Assembly (NCBI GenBank): GCA_036510675.1
Contig: DATCDN010000089.1
Span: 1-57,513, forward strand
DNA from: JAATGI01 sp036510675
GTDB taxonomy: Bacteria; Pseudomonadota; Alphaproteobacteria; ATCC43930; CGMCC-115725
Direction of reading: 5' to 3'
DNA: 57,513 nucleotides
Program-made: the position numbers and the translations under genes
The notes under the pieces: model-generated
What the model was told of the DNA's origin: nothing
What the model saw: only the letters and a program-made list of their open reading frames with translations
The model's database searches: none
Shown: piece by piece, positions 1 to 8,885 of the stretch
Numbering within the stretch: the first letter of the stretch is position 1
Layout of the letters: each line of letters opens with the position of its first letter

Positions 1-35
1 AAGCCGGGGCCCAGCCAAAGCGAGTCCGACCCGCA

Positions 36-674
36 TCAAAGACTTCCGCCGAGCACGCCCTTGGTCGATGGCACCGCGTCGCCGCGGCGGGGGTCGATCT
101 CCACCGCCATGCGCAGTGCGCGCGCCAGACCCTTGTAGCAGGACTCGACGATGTGATGACTGTTCTCGCCATAGAGATTTTCGATGTGCAGCGTCACCCC
201 GGCCGATTGCGCGAACGCCTGGAACCATTCCTTGAACAATTCCGTGTCCATCTCGCCGAGCTTCGGCTTCGGCACATTGACCCGCCAGATCAGATAGGGC
301 CGGTTGGAGCAGTCGAGCGCGACCCTGGTCAGCGTCTCGTCCATCGGCACCAGCGCCTCGCCCCAGCGCGCGATGCCGCGCCGGTCGCCCAGCGCCCGCG
401 ACACCGCCTCGCCGACGACATAGCCCGTGTCCTCGGTGGTGTGGTGGAAATCGATATGGAGGTCGCCCTTCGCCCGGAGCTTGATGTCGATCAGACTGTG
501 GCGCGAAATCTGCTCGAGCATATGGTCGAGAAAGCCGATCCCGGTCGCGATCTCGGACTGGCCGGTGCCGTCGAGATTGATGGTGGCGCCGATTTGCGTC
601 TCGCGGGTGTTGCGCTCAACGGTGGCGATGCGATCCATCGATTTGGCGGGCGACAATGACGTGGCCTTGGGCAA
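36..674 (-). CDS. hisB: Imidazoleglycerol-phosphate dehydratase HisB
   Basis: Dehydrates imidazole-glycerol phosphate in cytoplasmic histidine biosynthesis. The two metal-binding histidine motifs of the family are visible: DFHHTTED in the first half and NSHHIVES in the second, plus FLDHM near the start. It is the monofunctional form of about 200 residues, with no phosphatase domain. The first codon is TTG, chosen because a GGAG-type Shine-Dalgarno lies about 8 nt upstream. An in-frame ATG at 638 would give a 200-residue protein closer to the usual length. It is last in the window's minus-strand order, so other his genes may lie to the left. Confidence 0.95.
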   Translation of the reverse strand: MPKATSLSPAKSMDRIATVERNTRETQIGATINLDGTGQSEIATGIGFLDHMLEQISRHSLIDIKLRAKGDLHIDFHHTTEDTGYVVGEAVSRALGDRRGIARWGEALVPMDETLTRVALDCSNRPYLIWRVNVPKPKLGEMDTELFKEWFQAFAQSAGVTLHIENLYGENSHHIVESCYKGLARALRMAVEIDPRRGDAVPSTKGVLGGSL

Positions 675-753
675 GGCAGGTCTCCGTGCCGGCGATGATG
701 GGCCGGCGGCTGCGTTTGTAACAAAAGCCGGGGCGAGCCGCTACCCCGCCGCC

Positions 754-2187
754 CTATGCCGGGACCCAGGTGCCGTGGACCTGGTTGCGCAGGCGGAACG
801 GCATGGCGATGCGCGCGATCGGCCCCGCCTCGACCTTGCCGGCCTCCAGCAAATGTATCTCAGACCCCATCCGGTCGTGGAGGTCGACGGCGAAGATCAG
901 ATAGCCCTCATGCCCCTTCTGTTTCGAGGGGATGTGGACATGCTCTTGCACCGTGGCGTTCGGGCCGGGGGCATAGGTCGTCAGCTTGCCGGTCTTGACC
1001 GCGATGCGCGCCACCGTGTTGAAGCCCGCGCCCACCGGCCCCGCGACATGGGGGGCCCCGTTCTGGGGAAAATAGGTCTGGTAATAGCCGATCGCGTAAT
1101 CCTTCATCGCGTCCTTGCGCGCGACCGCCGGCATGTCGCCGCCGGGTCCGATCAGATGCTCCTCATAGCCGTCGCCGGGCTTCGCCAGGTCGAAGGTCCA
1201 GCGCACCAGCCCGCGCCCGCCCATCTTGGCGGGCGGCACCTTGATGCCGGATGCCTCCTGAATGAAGGGAAAGCCGACCACCATCGCCGGCGCGAAATCG
1301 ATATGGACGCGGCTGCCCTCGGAATGGGCGTTGAGATAGTGGAAGGCGCTGCGCGGCTCGAAATGGAACCAGCGCAAGTCCTTGACGCCGCCGCCGCGCG
1401 GCATGATGCCGATATGGCTGCCCTTCTCCGGCTCCCACACCCAATGCGCGCCGCCGGCCTTGAGCCGGGCGAGGTCGGCGGTGATCGGCCATACCGGGAA
1501 GATGATGTGTTCCTTGGTGACGAGGAAATCGTGCATCAGCGAGACAAAAGGCGCCTCGAACCATTCCTCGTGGACCAGTTCGCCGTTCTTGTCGGCGATG
1601 CAGAACGCGACATCGCGGGTGGCGAGGCCCGACGCCTCATAGCCGAAGAAGAACATCTCGCCGGTATCGTCATCGAGCCGGGGATGCGCGGTGAAGGTCT
1701 GGCTCTTCAGCCGGCCGTCATAATTGAACTGGCCCTTGGTCTCCAGGGTCTGGGGATCGACCTCATAGGGCAGCCCGTCTTCCTTGGTCATCAGCAGGCG
1801 CCCGCCGTGCCACACCGGCGTGGTATTGGCGACGGTGCGGTCCTTGCCCTGGACGCTGGGATCGTCGGTATAGGGGTTGCGGTAGAGCCCGTGCAAGGCA
1901 CGGCGCGCGGCGCGGTCGTTCTTCAGCCGCTCGGTCAGCACATAGCGCTGCTTGAAGTCGGCATGGCCGTCGCGGATGCGCAACAGGCTGATCATGCCGT
2001 CGCCCGAGAGGTAAGTGTCCTTGGCGAATTTCGGCGGAAATTGATGGTCCGGGATGGCGCGGAACCAGGAGCCGTCGATTTCGCCGGGAATGGCGCCCTC
2101 GATCACCAGATCGTAGACATCGGCCTCGACCCGCGAGGGCGCGTTGAAGCCCTGAAAATCGAACACATCGGGATAGTTCTGGGTCAT
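754..2187 (-). CDS. Carotenoid oxygenase family protein
   Basis: A 477-residue non-heme iron oxygenase of the carotenoid/stilbene cleavage family. The four iron-ligand histidines can be placed in their usual contexts: FTAHPR, SLMHDF, FHYLNAH and, at the very C-terminus, QVHGTW. Full length and no signal peptide, so probably cytoplasmic. Its start overlaps the stop of the upstream hydroxy-acid dehydrogenase by 4 nt (ATGA), indicating translational coupling. No carotenoid biosynthesis gene is nearby, so the substrate could equally be a stilbene or lignin-type phenylpropanoid; this is inference. The ATG at 2187 is preferred over far-upstream starts that only extend into the neighbour. Confidence 0.9.
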   Translation of the reverse strand: MTQNYPDVFDFQGFNAPSRVEADVYDLVIEGAIPGEIDGSWFRAIPDHQFPPKFAKDTYLSGDGMISLLRIRDGHADFKQRYVLTERLKNDRAARRALHGLYRNPYTDDPSVQGKDRTVANTTPVWHGGRLLMTKEDGLPYEVDPQTLETKGQFNYDGRLKSQTFTAHPRLDDDTGEMFFFGYEASGLATRDVAFCIADKNGELVHEEWFEAPFVSLMHDFLVTKEHIIFPVWPITADLARLKAGGAHWVWEPEKGSHIGIMPRGGGVKDLRWFHFEPRSAFHYLNAHSEGSRVHIDFAPAMVVGFPFIQEASGIKVPPAKMGGRGLVRWTFDLAKPGDGYEEHLIGPGGDMPAVARKDAMKDYAIGYYQTYFPQNGAPHVAGPVGAGFNTVARIAVKTGKLTTYAPGPNATVQEHVHIPSKQKGHEGYLIFAVDLHDRMGSEIHLLEAGKVEAGPIARIAMPFRLRNQVHGTWVPA

Positions 2188-3344
2188 CGCGCGCCTCCCG
2201 TTCGACGAATGAGACTGGGATTGAGATCGGCGATCCGGGTCACGCCCATCAGCGCCATCGTGGTGTCGAGCTCGCCGCGCAGGATGGTCAGGGCATGATC
2301 GACGCCCGCCTCGCCGGCGGTCGCCACCGCATAGGCGGCGGCGCGGCCGACCTGTACCGCGGTCGCGCCCAGCGCCAGCGCCTTCACCACATCCATGCCG
2401 GTGCGAAAGCCGCTGTCGATCAGGATCGGCAGCTTGCCGCCGACCTCCGCCACGAATTCCGGCAACAGGTCGATAGTCGCGACCGCGCCATCCAATTGCC
2501 GGCCGCCATGGTTGGAGATGACGATGGCGTCGATGCCGGCGGCCAGCGCGACGCTGGCCTGGTGCGGATCGGCAAGGCCCTTCACCATCAGCGGCCCCTG
2601 CCACTCATCGCGCAGCCAGCGGATCAAATCCCAACTCAGCGCCGGCGAGAGGCGCGTGCGCATGTCCGGCGCCGCGCCCTCGGCGCCCCACGGCACCGCG
2701 AACATCAGCTTCGGGCGCGGAATGCCATGCGGGCCGATGCGCATGGTCCAGTCGGGACGCGTCGCGACATCGAACAGTTTCGACGCGGTCCAGGCGAACG
2801 GCATCGAGAAGCCGTGCCGCAGATCGCGCAGGCGGCGGCTCGGCACCGCCGTATCGACGGTGATCTGCAACGCCTCGAACCCCGCCTGCTTGGCGAGGCG
2901 CGTCCATTCCTTGGTGGCGGCACGATTGGGCGGCACATAAAGCTGAAACCATTTGGGTCCGGCGCCCGCCGCCATCGCCTCGGTCAGGGTGACGCTGGCA
3001 TTGTTGGACAGGACCCACGGAATGCCGTGCCGGGCGGCGCCACGCGCCAGCGCCAACTCGCCCTTCACCCAGAAGGACGAGGCGAGGCCCAGCGGCGCCA
3101 CGATCAGCGGCATCGGGTATTCCTTGCCGAACAGCGAGATCGCGAGCGAGCGCGTGCTGACATCGGCGGGCGCCGACGACACCAAGCGGATGCGCTCCAG
3201 CGCGGCGGCGTTCTCGCGCAGCGTGCTCTCCGTGCCGGAGCCGCCATCGACATAGTCGAACACCATGCGCGGCAGTACGCGGCGGGCGGCGTCGCGGAAA
3301 TCGGCGATGGAATGAATGCGTTTCAGGCGACTGGCGGCGTTCAT
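2184..3344 (-). CDS. FMN-dependent alpha-hydroxy-acid oxidase/dehydrogenase
   Basis: A 386-residue TIM-barrel flavoenzyme of the lactate/mandelate dehydrogenase and glycolate oxidase family. It oxidises 2-hydroxy acids to 2-keto acids. The diagnostic motif SNHGGRQLD is present, with the catalytic His at about residue 279 and substrate-binding Arg at 282. The FMN-binding region with DSGFRTGMDVVKALALGA follows. First gene of a two-gene operon with the carotenoid-oxygenase-like gene (4-nt overlap). Substrate cannot be read from sequence; L-lactate, mandelate and glycolate are all possible. Confidence 0.9.
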   Translation of the reverse strand: MNAASRLKRIHSIADFRDAARRVLPRMVFDYVDGGSGTESTLRENAAALERIRLVSSAPADVSTRSLAISLFGKEYPMPLIVAPLGLASSFWVKGELALARGAARHGIPWVLSNNASVTLTEAMAAGAGPKWFQLYVPPNRAATKEWTRLAKQAGFEALQITVDTAVPSRRLRDLRHGFSMPFAWTASKLFDVATRPDWTMRIGPHGIPRPKLMFAVPWGAEGAAPDMRTRLSPALSWDLIRWLRDEWQGPLMVKGLADPHQASVALAAGIDAIVISNHGGRQLDGAVATIDLLPEFVAEVGGKLPILIDSGFRTGMDVVKALALGATAVQVGRAAAYAVATAGEAGVDHALTILRGELDTTMALMGVTRIADLNPSLIRRTGGAR

Positions 3345-3386
3345 GGTTCTTCTTTATGCAAGAGCGGCACGGCGGAGGGACGCAGG

Positions 3387-3767
3387 ATGATCACCCGAGA
3401 ACAATATGCCGAATATCTGGCGGCGTTTAACAAGAATGATTTTGCCGGCTTCACCAAATTCTATGCCGAGGACGTGGTGCTGGAGCTGCCGGTCGCGACC
3501 CTCAAGGGGCGCCAGGCGATCGTCGATTTCTACGCCAAGGTCAAGCAATCGGTACGCGAAACGCTGACCGTCGGCCAATTCATCAGCGACGCGCACGGAC
3601 TGGCGGTCGAGGCGGAGACCGAGTTCCTCGCCATCGCGGACGCGCCCGACTTCATCGTGCGCCCGCTGAAAAAGGGCGAGGCGATCCATAGCGTCAGCTT
3701 CATCTTCTACGAGTACCGCGACGAAAAATTCACCCGCATCCGCTCCGCCCGCTTCAAGATGACATAA
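3387..3767 (+). CDS. SnoaL-like / nuclear transport factor 2 fold protein
   Basis: A 126-residue single-domain protein beginning with an AYLAAFNKNDF-type helix typical of SnoaL-like proteins (cone-shaped alpha+beta barrel). It continues with FYAEDVVLELP and ends in FTRIRSARF. Such proteins are small isomerases, hydrolases or ligand-binding proteins; no catalytic assignment is possible here. A clear Shine-Dalgarno (GGAGGGA at 3374-3380) sits just before the ATG. Divergent from the hydroxy-acid dehydrogenase gene, with about 40 nt between starts, so the two promoters must overlap. Confidence 0.8.
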   Translation: MITREQYAEYLAAFNKNDFAGFTKFYAEDVVLELPVATLKGRQAIVDFYAKVKQSVRETLTVGQFISDAHGLAVEAETEFLAIADAPDFIVRPLKKGEAIHSVSFIFYEYRDEKFTRIRSARFKMT

Positions 3768-3769
3768 TG

Positions 3770-3890
3770 CCCCTCTCCTCCCATTGGGAGGAGAGGGAGG
3801 GGCCTACGCCGGAGGCGTGGGAGGGTGAGGTGGGCATGCTCGGCGGATTCCCCCACCTCACCTAACCTCTCCGCCCCAGGGGCGGAGAGG
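3770..3890. repeat. Paired REP-like hairpin element
   Basis: Two hairpins in inverted orientation. The left half (3770-3834) has a C-rich/G-rich stem followed by GGGAGGGTGAGGTGGG. The right half (3850-3890) begins with its complement CCCACCTCACC and ends in a GC-rich stem. The same plan recurs at 45834-46002, and a half element lies at 15338-15374. The structure resembles bacterial intergenic REP/BIME elements. It could also act as a bidirectional terminator between the two convergent genes it separates. Confidence 0.75.
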
Positions 3891-3945
3891 GACAAAGGGG
3901 GCCACCGTCGATAACGGCGCGTTCGGTCGGCGGCGACCTAAGCCC

Positions 3946-4944
3946 TCACTCCGCCGGCTGGGCCAGCAGCGATTTCGGCGGCTGGCGGCGCACCGACAGG
4001 CCGCGGATGTTGAAGCGGTCGCGCACCACCGGCCACAGCCCGTTCGGCGCGTAGAGCATCACCACCATCGCGGCGCCGCCCAGCGCGATCAGATACCAGG
4101 CGCCGGACAAGCCCAGCACATTGGTGAAGACCTCGCGCAGCGCGAAATAGATCGCGGTGCCGAGAATCGGCCCCTCCAGCGTGCCGATGCCGCCGACGAT
4201 GGTGATGAACAGCATCGCCACCACCCAGTTGGGATCGAAGGCCTGGGCCGGCCCCATCGCCAATTGCGCGGTGAAATACACGGCGCCGGCGAGACCACAG
4301 CCGGCGCCCGCGATGACGAACACGATAAAGCGGTTGGTCCAGACATCGACGCCGAGGCTGGAGGCGGCGAGATCATTGTCGCGAATGCTCATCAGGCCCA
4401 GCCCCACCGACGAACGCATCAGCGCATAGGCGCCCCACACCGTGGCGAAGGCGATGGCCGCCGCGATCCAGAAAATCACCTCGTCGAACCAGTCGAAATT
4501 GATCAGCGGCAAGACATCGCTGAGCTGATAGCCCGAGGCACCGCCGAGTTCCGGCGTGCGCGAAATGAAGCTCGCGATCATGTCGGACAAGACCCAAGTG
4601 CCGATGGCGAAATAGACGAGCCGCAAGCGGAACATGAACAGCGCCGCCAGCGCCGCCATCAGGCCGCAGAAGACGAAGCTGACCGGCATCGCCCAATAGG
4701 GCGACACATGCAATTGCAGCGATGTGTAGAAGAGACAGTAGGTACCGAGGCCGATGAACATCTGCTGGCCCATGCACAGGAGGCCGGCATAGCCCGCCAG
4801 CAGGTTCCACATCTGCGCCATGGCGAGATAGAGGAACATTTCCGACGCGAAGCGCAGGCCGCCCGCCCAATCATAGACCGGCGCCAAAAGGCCGGCGGCG
4901 GCGGCGATGGCGGCACAGACCAGCAGCGCGATCAGGGCCTTCAT
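3946..4944 (-). CDS. livM: Branched-chain amino acid-type ABC permease LivM
   Basis: Inner-membrane permease of 332 residues with about nine hydrophobic segments, the usual LivM pattern, and the conserved SIRDNDLAASSLGVD loop that contacts the ATPases. The real start is the ATG at 4944, overlapping the livH stop by 4 nt. Last gene in the order livK-livG-livF-livH-livM. The transported compound is unknown; Liv-type systems also carry amides, urea and aromatic acids. Confidence 0.92.
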   Translation of the reverse strand: MKALIALLVCAAIAAAAGLLAPVYDWAGGLRFASEMFLYLAMAQMWNLLAGYAGLLCMGQQMFIGLGTYCLFYTSLQLHVSPYWAMPVSFVFCGLMAALAALFMFRLRLVYFAIGTWVLSDMIASFISRTPELGGASGYQLSDVLPLINFDWFDEVIFWIAAAIAFATVWGAYALMRSSVGLGLMSIRDNDLAASSLGVDVWTNRFIVFVIAGAGCGLAGAVYFTAQLAMGPAQAFDPNWVVAMLFITIVGGIGTLEGPILGTAIYFALREVFTNVLGLSGAWYLIALGGAAMVVMLYAPNGLWPVVRDRFNIRGLSVRRQPPKSLLAQPAE

Positions 4945-5810
4945 GGCAGTTTGATTCCCATTAGGCCCTGCGGCCGGAACAGCACCACCGCGAAGAACGC
5001 CAGATGCACATAGAAGATACCGGCATCGGGATCGAAATGCAGGCCGATCAATTGCGCGAGGCCGAGCAGGAAACCGCCCAGCAGCGCCCCCCAGAACGAG
5101 CCGAAGCCGCCGATGACGATCACCTCGAACGCCACCAGCAGGTTGGAGAGGCCGGAGAACGGCGTGAAGGTCGCCCGCATCGCCAGCAGCATGCCCGCGA
5201 CCGCCGCCAGCGCCAGCGACAGGCCCATGGTGATGTTGAAGATGCGGGTCGGCCGCACGCCCATCAGGCGCGCAACGTCGCGATTGTCGGCGGTGGCACG
5301 GACGGCGCGGCCGAACGCGGTGCGCGCGATGACAAGCTGCAGCACGACAAAGAACAAGATGGCAAGGCCCAGCGTGATCAGCGGCAGCACGCCGATGGAG
5401 ATGCCGCCAACCGAGATGCTTTCGCGCGCCAGGCCGCCCGCCGTCAGGCTGCGGACATTGGTGCCGAAGGCTTCGAACATGACGTTCTGCAGCACGATGG
5501 AAAAACCGAAGGTCAGCAGGATCGGCGCCAGAAAATCCGGCGCGGTGACGACCTTGTTGAACAGCACCGCCTGCACGCCATAGCCGACGAAGAAGAACAC
5601 GATGGCCACCGGCACGATCAGCCACAGCGGATTGATGCCCGGCACCTGCAGCGAGGCGAAGACGCCGAGGAAGGCCGCCATGACGATGAACTCGCCATGC
5701 GAAATATTGACGAAGCGCATCACCCCGGTGACCAGCGCCAGCCCGACGCCGAGCATGCCATAGAGCCCGCCGAGACAAAGGCCGTTGATGATCAGCCCGA
5801 CCCAATCCAT
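4941..5810 (-). CDS. livH: Branched-chain amino acid-type ABC permease LivH
   Basis: Inner-membrane permease of 289 residues and the partner of LivM. It opens with GLCLGGLYGMLGVGLALVTG and has the NISHGEF motif and the ATPase-contact segment RATADNRDVARLMGV, all hallmarks of LivH. ATG at 5810 chosen because the upstream extension is not conserved-looking. It overlaps livM by 4 nt (ATGA), so the two permeases are probably made in equal amounts. Confidence 0.92.
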   Translation of the reverse strand: MDWVGLIINGLCLGGLYGMLGVGLALVTGVMRFVNISHGEFIVMAAFLGVFASLQVPGINPLWLIVPVAIVFFFVGYGVQAVLFNKVVTAPDFLAPILLTFGFSIVLQNVMFEAFGTNVRSLTAGGLARESISVGGISIGVLPLITLGLAILFFVVLQLVIARTAFGRAVRATADNRDVARLMGVRPTRIFNITMGLSLALAAVAGMLLAMRATFTPFSGLSNLLVAFEVIVIGGFGSFWGALLGGFLLGLAQLIGLHFDPDAGIFYVHLAFFAVVLFRPQGLMGIKLP

Positions 5811-5866
5811 CAGCGCCCTGCCCCGCGCGTGAACGACGATGTGTTCATTTCGTGTCGCCGCATCCC

Positions 5867-6565
5867 CTACGTTCCGAAATAGGCGCGGCTCAGGGCGTCG
5901 AAGCTCAGCTCGTTGGAGCGGCCCTCCAGCGTGACCCGGCCCTTCAGCATGCAATAGGTATAGTCGGACGCCGCGGCGGCGCGGCGGACCTCCTGCTCCA
6001 CCACGATGATCGAGGTGCCCTCGGCGCGGATCGCCGGGAAGGCTTTATAAATCTGATCGACCACCACTGGCGCCAGCCCCTGGCTGATCTCGTCGGCGAG
6101 GAGAAGGCGCGGATTGGCCATCAGCGCGCGGCCGATCGCCACCATCTGCTGCTCGCCACCCGACAGCACGAACGGCATTTCGCCGCCGCGCCGCGCGATG
6201 CTCGGGAACAGCGCATAGACCCGCGCCAGCGTCCAATAGCCCTTGCGGCCGGTATAGCCGCCCATGATCAGGTTTTCCTCGATGGTCATGTTCTGGAACA
6301 GCTGGCGGCCCTCCGGCACCAGCGCCAGCCCGAGATGCGCGACGCGCTCCGCCGGCAGCCCGCCGATCTCCTGGCCGTCGAAGACGATGCGGCCGCGCTT
6401 CGACGCGAGCAGCCCGGCGACCGATTTGAGGAAGGTGGTCTTGCCGGCACCATTCGCGCCGATCAGCGCCACCGCCTGGCCGGCCTCGACCGCGACGCCG
6501 ATATCGAACAATGCCTGCAGGTCGCCATAGAAGACGCCGAGGCCGGTGACCTCAAGCAGCTTCAT
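5867..6565 (-). CDS. livF: Liv-type ABC transporter ATP-binding protein LivF
   Basis: A 232-residue ATPase with Walker A GANGAGKTT, signature LSGGEQQ, Walker B ending LLADEISQGLAP and an H-loop replaced by the VVEQEV context usual for LivF. It lies between livG (14-nt overlap) and livH, and powers the LivHM channel on the cytoplasmic face. Confidence 0.93.
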   Translation of the reverse strand: MKLLEVTGLGVFYGDLQALFDIGVAVEAGQAVALIGANGAGKTTFLKSVAGLLASKRGRIVFDGQEIGGLPAERVAHLGLALVPEGRQLFQNMTIEENLIMGGYTGRKGYWTLARVYALFPSIARRGGEMPFVLSGGEQQMVAIGRALMANPRLLLADEISQGLAPVVVDQIYKAFPAIRAEGTSIIVVEQEVRRAAAASDYTYCMLKGRVTLEGRSNELSFDALSRAYFGT

Positions 6566-7280
6566 CGGGGGCCAGTCCCATATAGATTTCGCGCACCACC
6601 GGCGACGCCAGCACCTCCGCCGGCGGCCCGTCCAGCAGCTTCTTGCCGAAATGCAGCAGCAGGATGCGGTCGGACGCGGCGCGCAGCGCGTGCGCGATAT
6701 GCTCGATCCAGATGATCGCGTGGTCGCGCTTCAACAGCACGATCAGCGCCGCCAGCTCCTCGACCTCGCGCTCGGTCAGGCCGCCGGCGATTTCGTCGAG
6801 CAACAGCAATTGCGCCTTCGACGCCACCGCCTTCGCCAGCTCCAGCCGCTTGCGATCCAGCAAGGTCAGGCGCCCGCCCAACAGCCCGGCCTTGCCGGCA
6901 AGGCCGAACTCGCGCAGCACCGATACCACCCATTCCTCGGCCGCCGAACCGCGCAGGCCCCCGCCATATTGCGCCGCCACCAGCAGATTCTCATAGACGG
7001 TCAGGGCGGGAAACGGCTGGGGAATTTGAAAGGCACGCACGATGCCGGCCCGCGCCCGCTTGTAGGCCGGCTGGCGCGTCACATCCCGTCCGGCGAAGCG
7101 GATGCTGCCGGAATCGGGCGGCAACGTGCCGGCGACCATGTTGAAGAACGAGCTTTTGCCGGCGCCGTTCGGCCCGATCACGCCGAGACATTCGCCAATC
7201 TCCACCGACACGGACACGGCGTCGGCAACCACCACCGCGCCGAACCGTTTCGACAGGCCCGAGACTTCGAGTAGCGCCAA
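6552..7280 (-). CDS. livG: Liv-type ABC transporter ATP-binding protein LivG
   Basis: A 242-residue ATPase with Walker A GPNGAGKSS, Walker B LLLLDEIAGGL and an IEH switch histidine. The signature loop is LTLLDRKRLELAKA instead of the usual LSxGxQ, so only one of the two composite ATP sites is canonical; similar degenerate versions occur in a LivG subfamily. The start codon is TTG (no ATG or GTG fits), and no strong ribosome site is visible. It follows livK by 7 nt, consistent with coupled translation. Confidence 0.92.
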   Translation of the reverse strand: MALLEVSGLSKRFGAVVVADAVSVSVEIGECLGVIGPNGAGKSSFFNMVAGTLPPDSGSIRFAGRDVTRQPAYKRARAGIVRAFQIPQPFPALTVYENLLVAAQYGGGLRGSAAEEWVVSVLREFGLAGKAGLLGGRLTLLDRKRLELAKAVASKAQLLLLDEIAGGLTEREVEELAALIVLLKRDHAIIWIEHIAHALRAASDRILLLHFGKKLLDGPPAEVLASPVVREIYMGLAPDEAA

Positions 7281-7287
7281 CGGAAGG

Positions 7288-8625
7288 TCAGGCCGCGAAC
7301 GGCTTGATCTTCGCCTGCACCGGAATTTCAGGCGAGGTCTTGTTGGCGACGATCAGCAGCTCGTACTTGTACTTGCCGCCCTTGGTCAGCACCCACTGGC
7401 CGCAGGTCATCGGGGTCTTGGCGACACTGGGGATGTGGGTGTTCTTGAAATCGACCTTGCCGGTCATGGTCTCGACCTCGAGGCCCTTGATCGCGTCGCG
7501 CACCGCCTTCTTGTCCTTGGGGTTGCCCGAATTCTTCAGGGCGGCGATGGCGGCGTCCCACAGGCCCATCGTATAGCCCAGCGGCTGGGTCCATTGCTTG
7601 CCGGTCGTGCTCTCCCATTCCGCCGCGAATTCCTTGGCCGACTGGCCGGTGATCGGCGAATGGTAGGGCCAGGCCGGGGTCCACCACACTTCGGTGGTAA
7701 GGCCGTCGCCATGATCGCCCAGCGCCTCGACCGCCGAGGGGAATAGCGGCGCGCCGGCAAAGGTGCAGATCTTCGGCGCGAAGCGCTGCTGCGCCATCTG
7801 GTTGACGATCACCACCATCTGCTCGGAGCTGGAATAGCCGACCAGAATATCGACCTTGGCATTCTTGAACTTGGTCATCTGGTTGGAGAAATCATTGTTG
7901 CTCATCTGGAAGAAGCCGCCGGGGACTTCCTTATAGCCGGCGCGCGCCGCCGCGGCCGCGACGCCGATCTTGGCGTTGCCGAAGGCGCGGCCGGCGGGAT
8001 CGTCCTGCCACAGCGAGCCGAATTCCTTGTTGGTCGCCAGCCCGTCCCAGGCGGCGACATAATCCGCGAGCATATCCTCGACGCCGAAGCCGATATGAAA
8101 GCTGAACGGGAAGCCCTTGAAGGACGGACCGGGCATCTTGCCGCGCCCGAGGACGAAGGGCTGCCACGGCGACATGGTGGTCAGCGCCGGCACGCCGCGC
8201 GCGTCGGCCACCGGGCCGATCGACATCACCGCGCCGCCATTGTCGCCGAGGATCAGATCGCAGCGGTCGCGCAGCACCAGCTCGTTCGAGACGGTTGAAG
8301 ATACGGTGTTGTCGGACTGATTGTCCTTCACGACATAGTCGATGGTGTAATTCCGGCCGCCGATCTTCAGCCCGTCCTTGTAGACGGCCTTGACCTTGTT
8401 CATGACGAAACTGTCGGGGACGTTGAAATTCGCGAGCCAGCCGGAGCGCGCGCCGATATAGCCGATCTTGATGGTGCTGGAATCCGCGCCCCAGACATTG
8501 ACCAGCGGAATCGCGCTGGTCGCCGCCACGGCGCCGGCGGCGGCACCGGCCTTGAGCAGCGCGCGGCGCCCGACCGCGGGGCCGCGCGATGATGCCGGCG
8601 ATTTTCCCTCTGTCCCTTTGGTCAT
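7288..8625 (-). CDS. livK: Liv-type periplasmic substrate-binding protein
   Basis: A 445-residue type I periplasmic binding protein. The N-terminus has a twin-arginine-like signal (GRRALLKAGAAAGAVAA, about residues 19-35), suggesting folded export by Tat. The mature part starts near STIKIGYIGARSG. ATG with an AGAGGA ribosome site 6 nt upstream. First gene of the five-gene importer operon. Ligand unknown; the large size fits the branched-chain/amide-binding subfamily rather than canonical LivJ/K. Confidence 0.9.
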   Translation of the reverse strand: MTKGTEGKSPASSRGPAVGRRALLKAGAAAGAVAATSAIPLVNVWGADSSTIKIGYIGARSGWLANFNVPDSFVMNKVKAVYKDGLKIGGRNYTIDYVVKDNQSDNTVSSTVSNELVLRDRCDLILGDNGGAVMSIGPVADARGVPALTTMSPWQPFVLGRGKMPGPSFKGFPFSFHIGFGVEDMLADYVAAWDGLATNKEFGSLWQDDPAGRAFGNAKIGVAAAAARAGYKEVPGGFFQMSNNDFSNQMTKFKNAKVDILVGYSSSEQMVVIVNQMAQQRFAPKICTFAGAPLFPSAVEALGDHGDGLTTEVWWTPAWPYHSPITGQSAKEFAAEWESTTGKQWTQPLGYTMGLWDAAIAALKNSGNPKDKKAVRDAIKGLEVETMTGKVDFKNTHIPSVAKTPMTCGQWVLTKGGKYKYELLIVANKTSPEIPVQAKIKPFAA

Positions 8626-8885
8626 GATGTTCCTCTCCCAAGGATCGGCTATTCGTTATCGAAGTAAACTATGGCAAAGCCCACGCGCTGCCAAGGCCGT
8701 CGCGGCAGCCGTCGGCGTCCCGCGCAAAGGATTGATGCGACGAATTTCTTTTAATCCCTTGCCGCAACCCAGAGGATTGGGTAGGAAACCCTGGTACTCG
8801 CGATGGTCTATCATCGCGAAGATTGTAGCCTGGAGTCATTGGCCTCGACGCGCGGTCATGACCCGTCTGGGGGGGAGCGACCCGA
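8626..8885. other. Intergenic region between divergent operons
   Basis: About 260 bases between the livK start and the E1-like gene start. It must hold the promoters of both divergent units. I see no convincing sigma-70 pair, operator palindrome or RNA gene. A GGGGGGGAGCGA run just before 8886 can serve as the ribosome site of the plus-strand gene. Confidence 0.4.

Noticed and set aside
427..2298. 623-codon open frame on the plus strand opposite hisB and the oxygenase
   Set aside because: Composition is Arg/Ala/Asp-rich with no domain; it is the antisense shadow of two well-supported genes in GC-rich DNA.
6552..7280. Degenerate signature loop of LivG as evidence of inactivation
   Set aside because: The same LTLxxRKRLE-type loop occurs in a functional LivG subfamily and all other motifs are intact.
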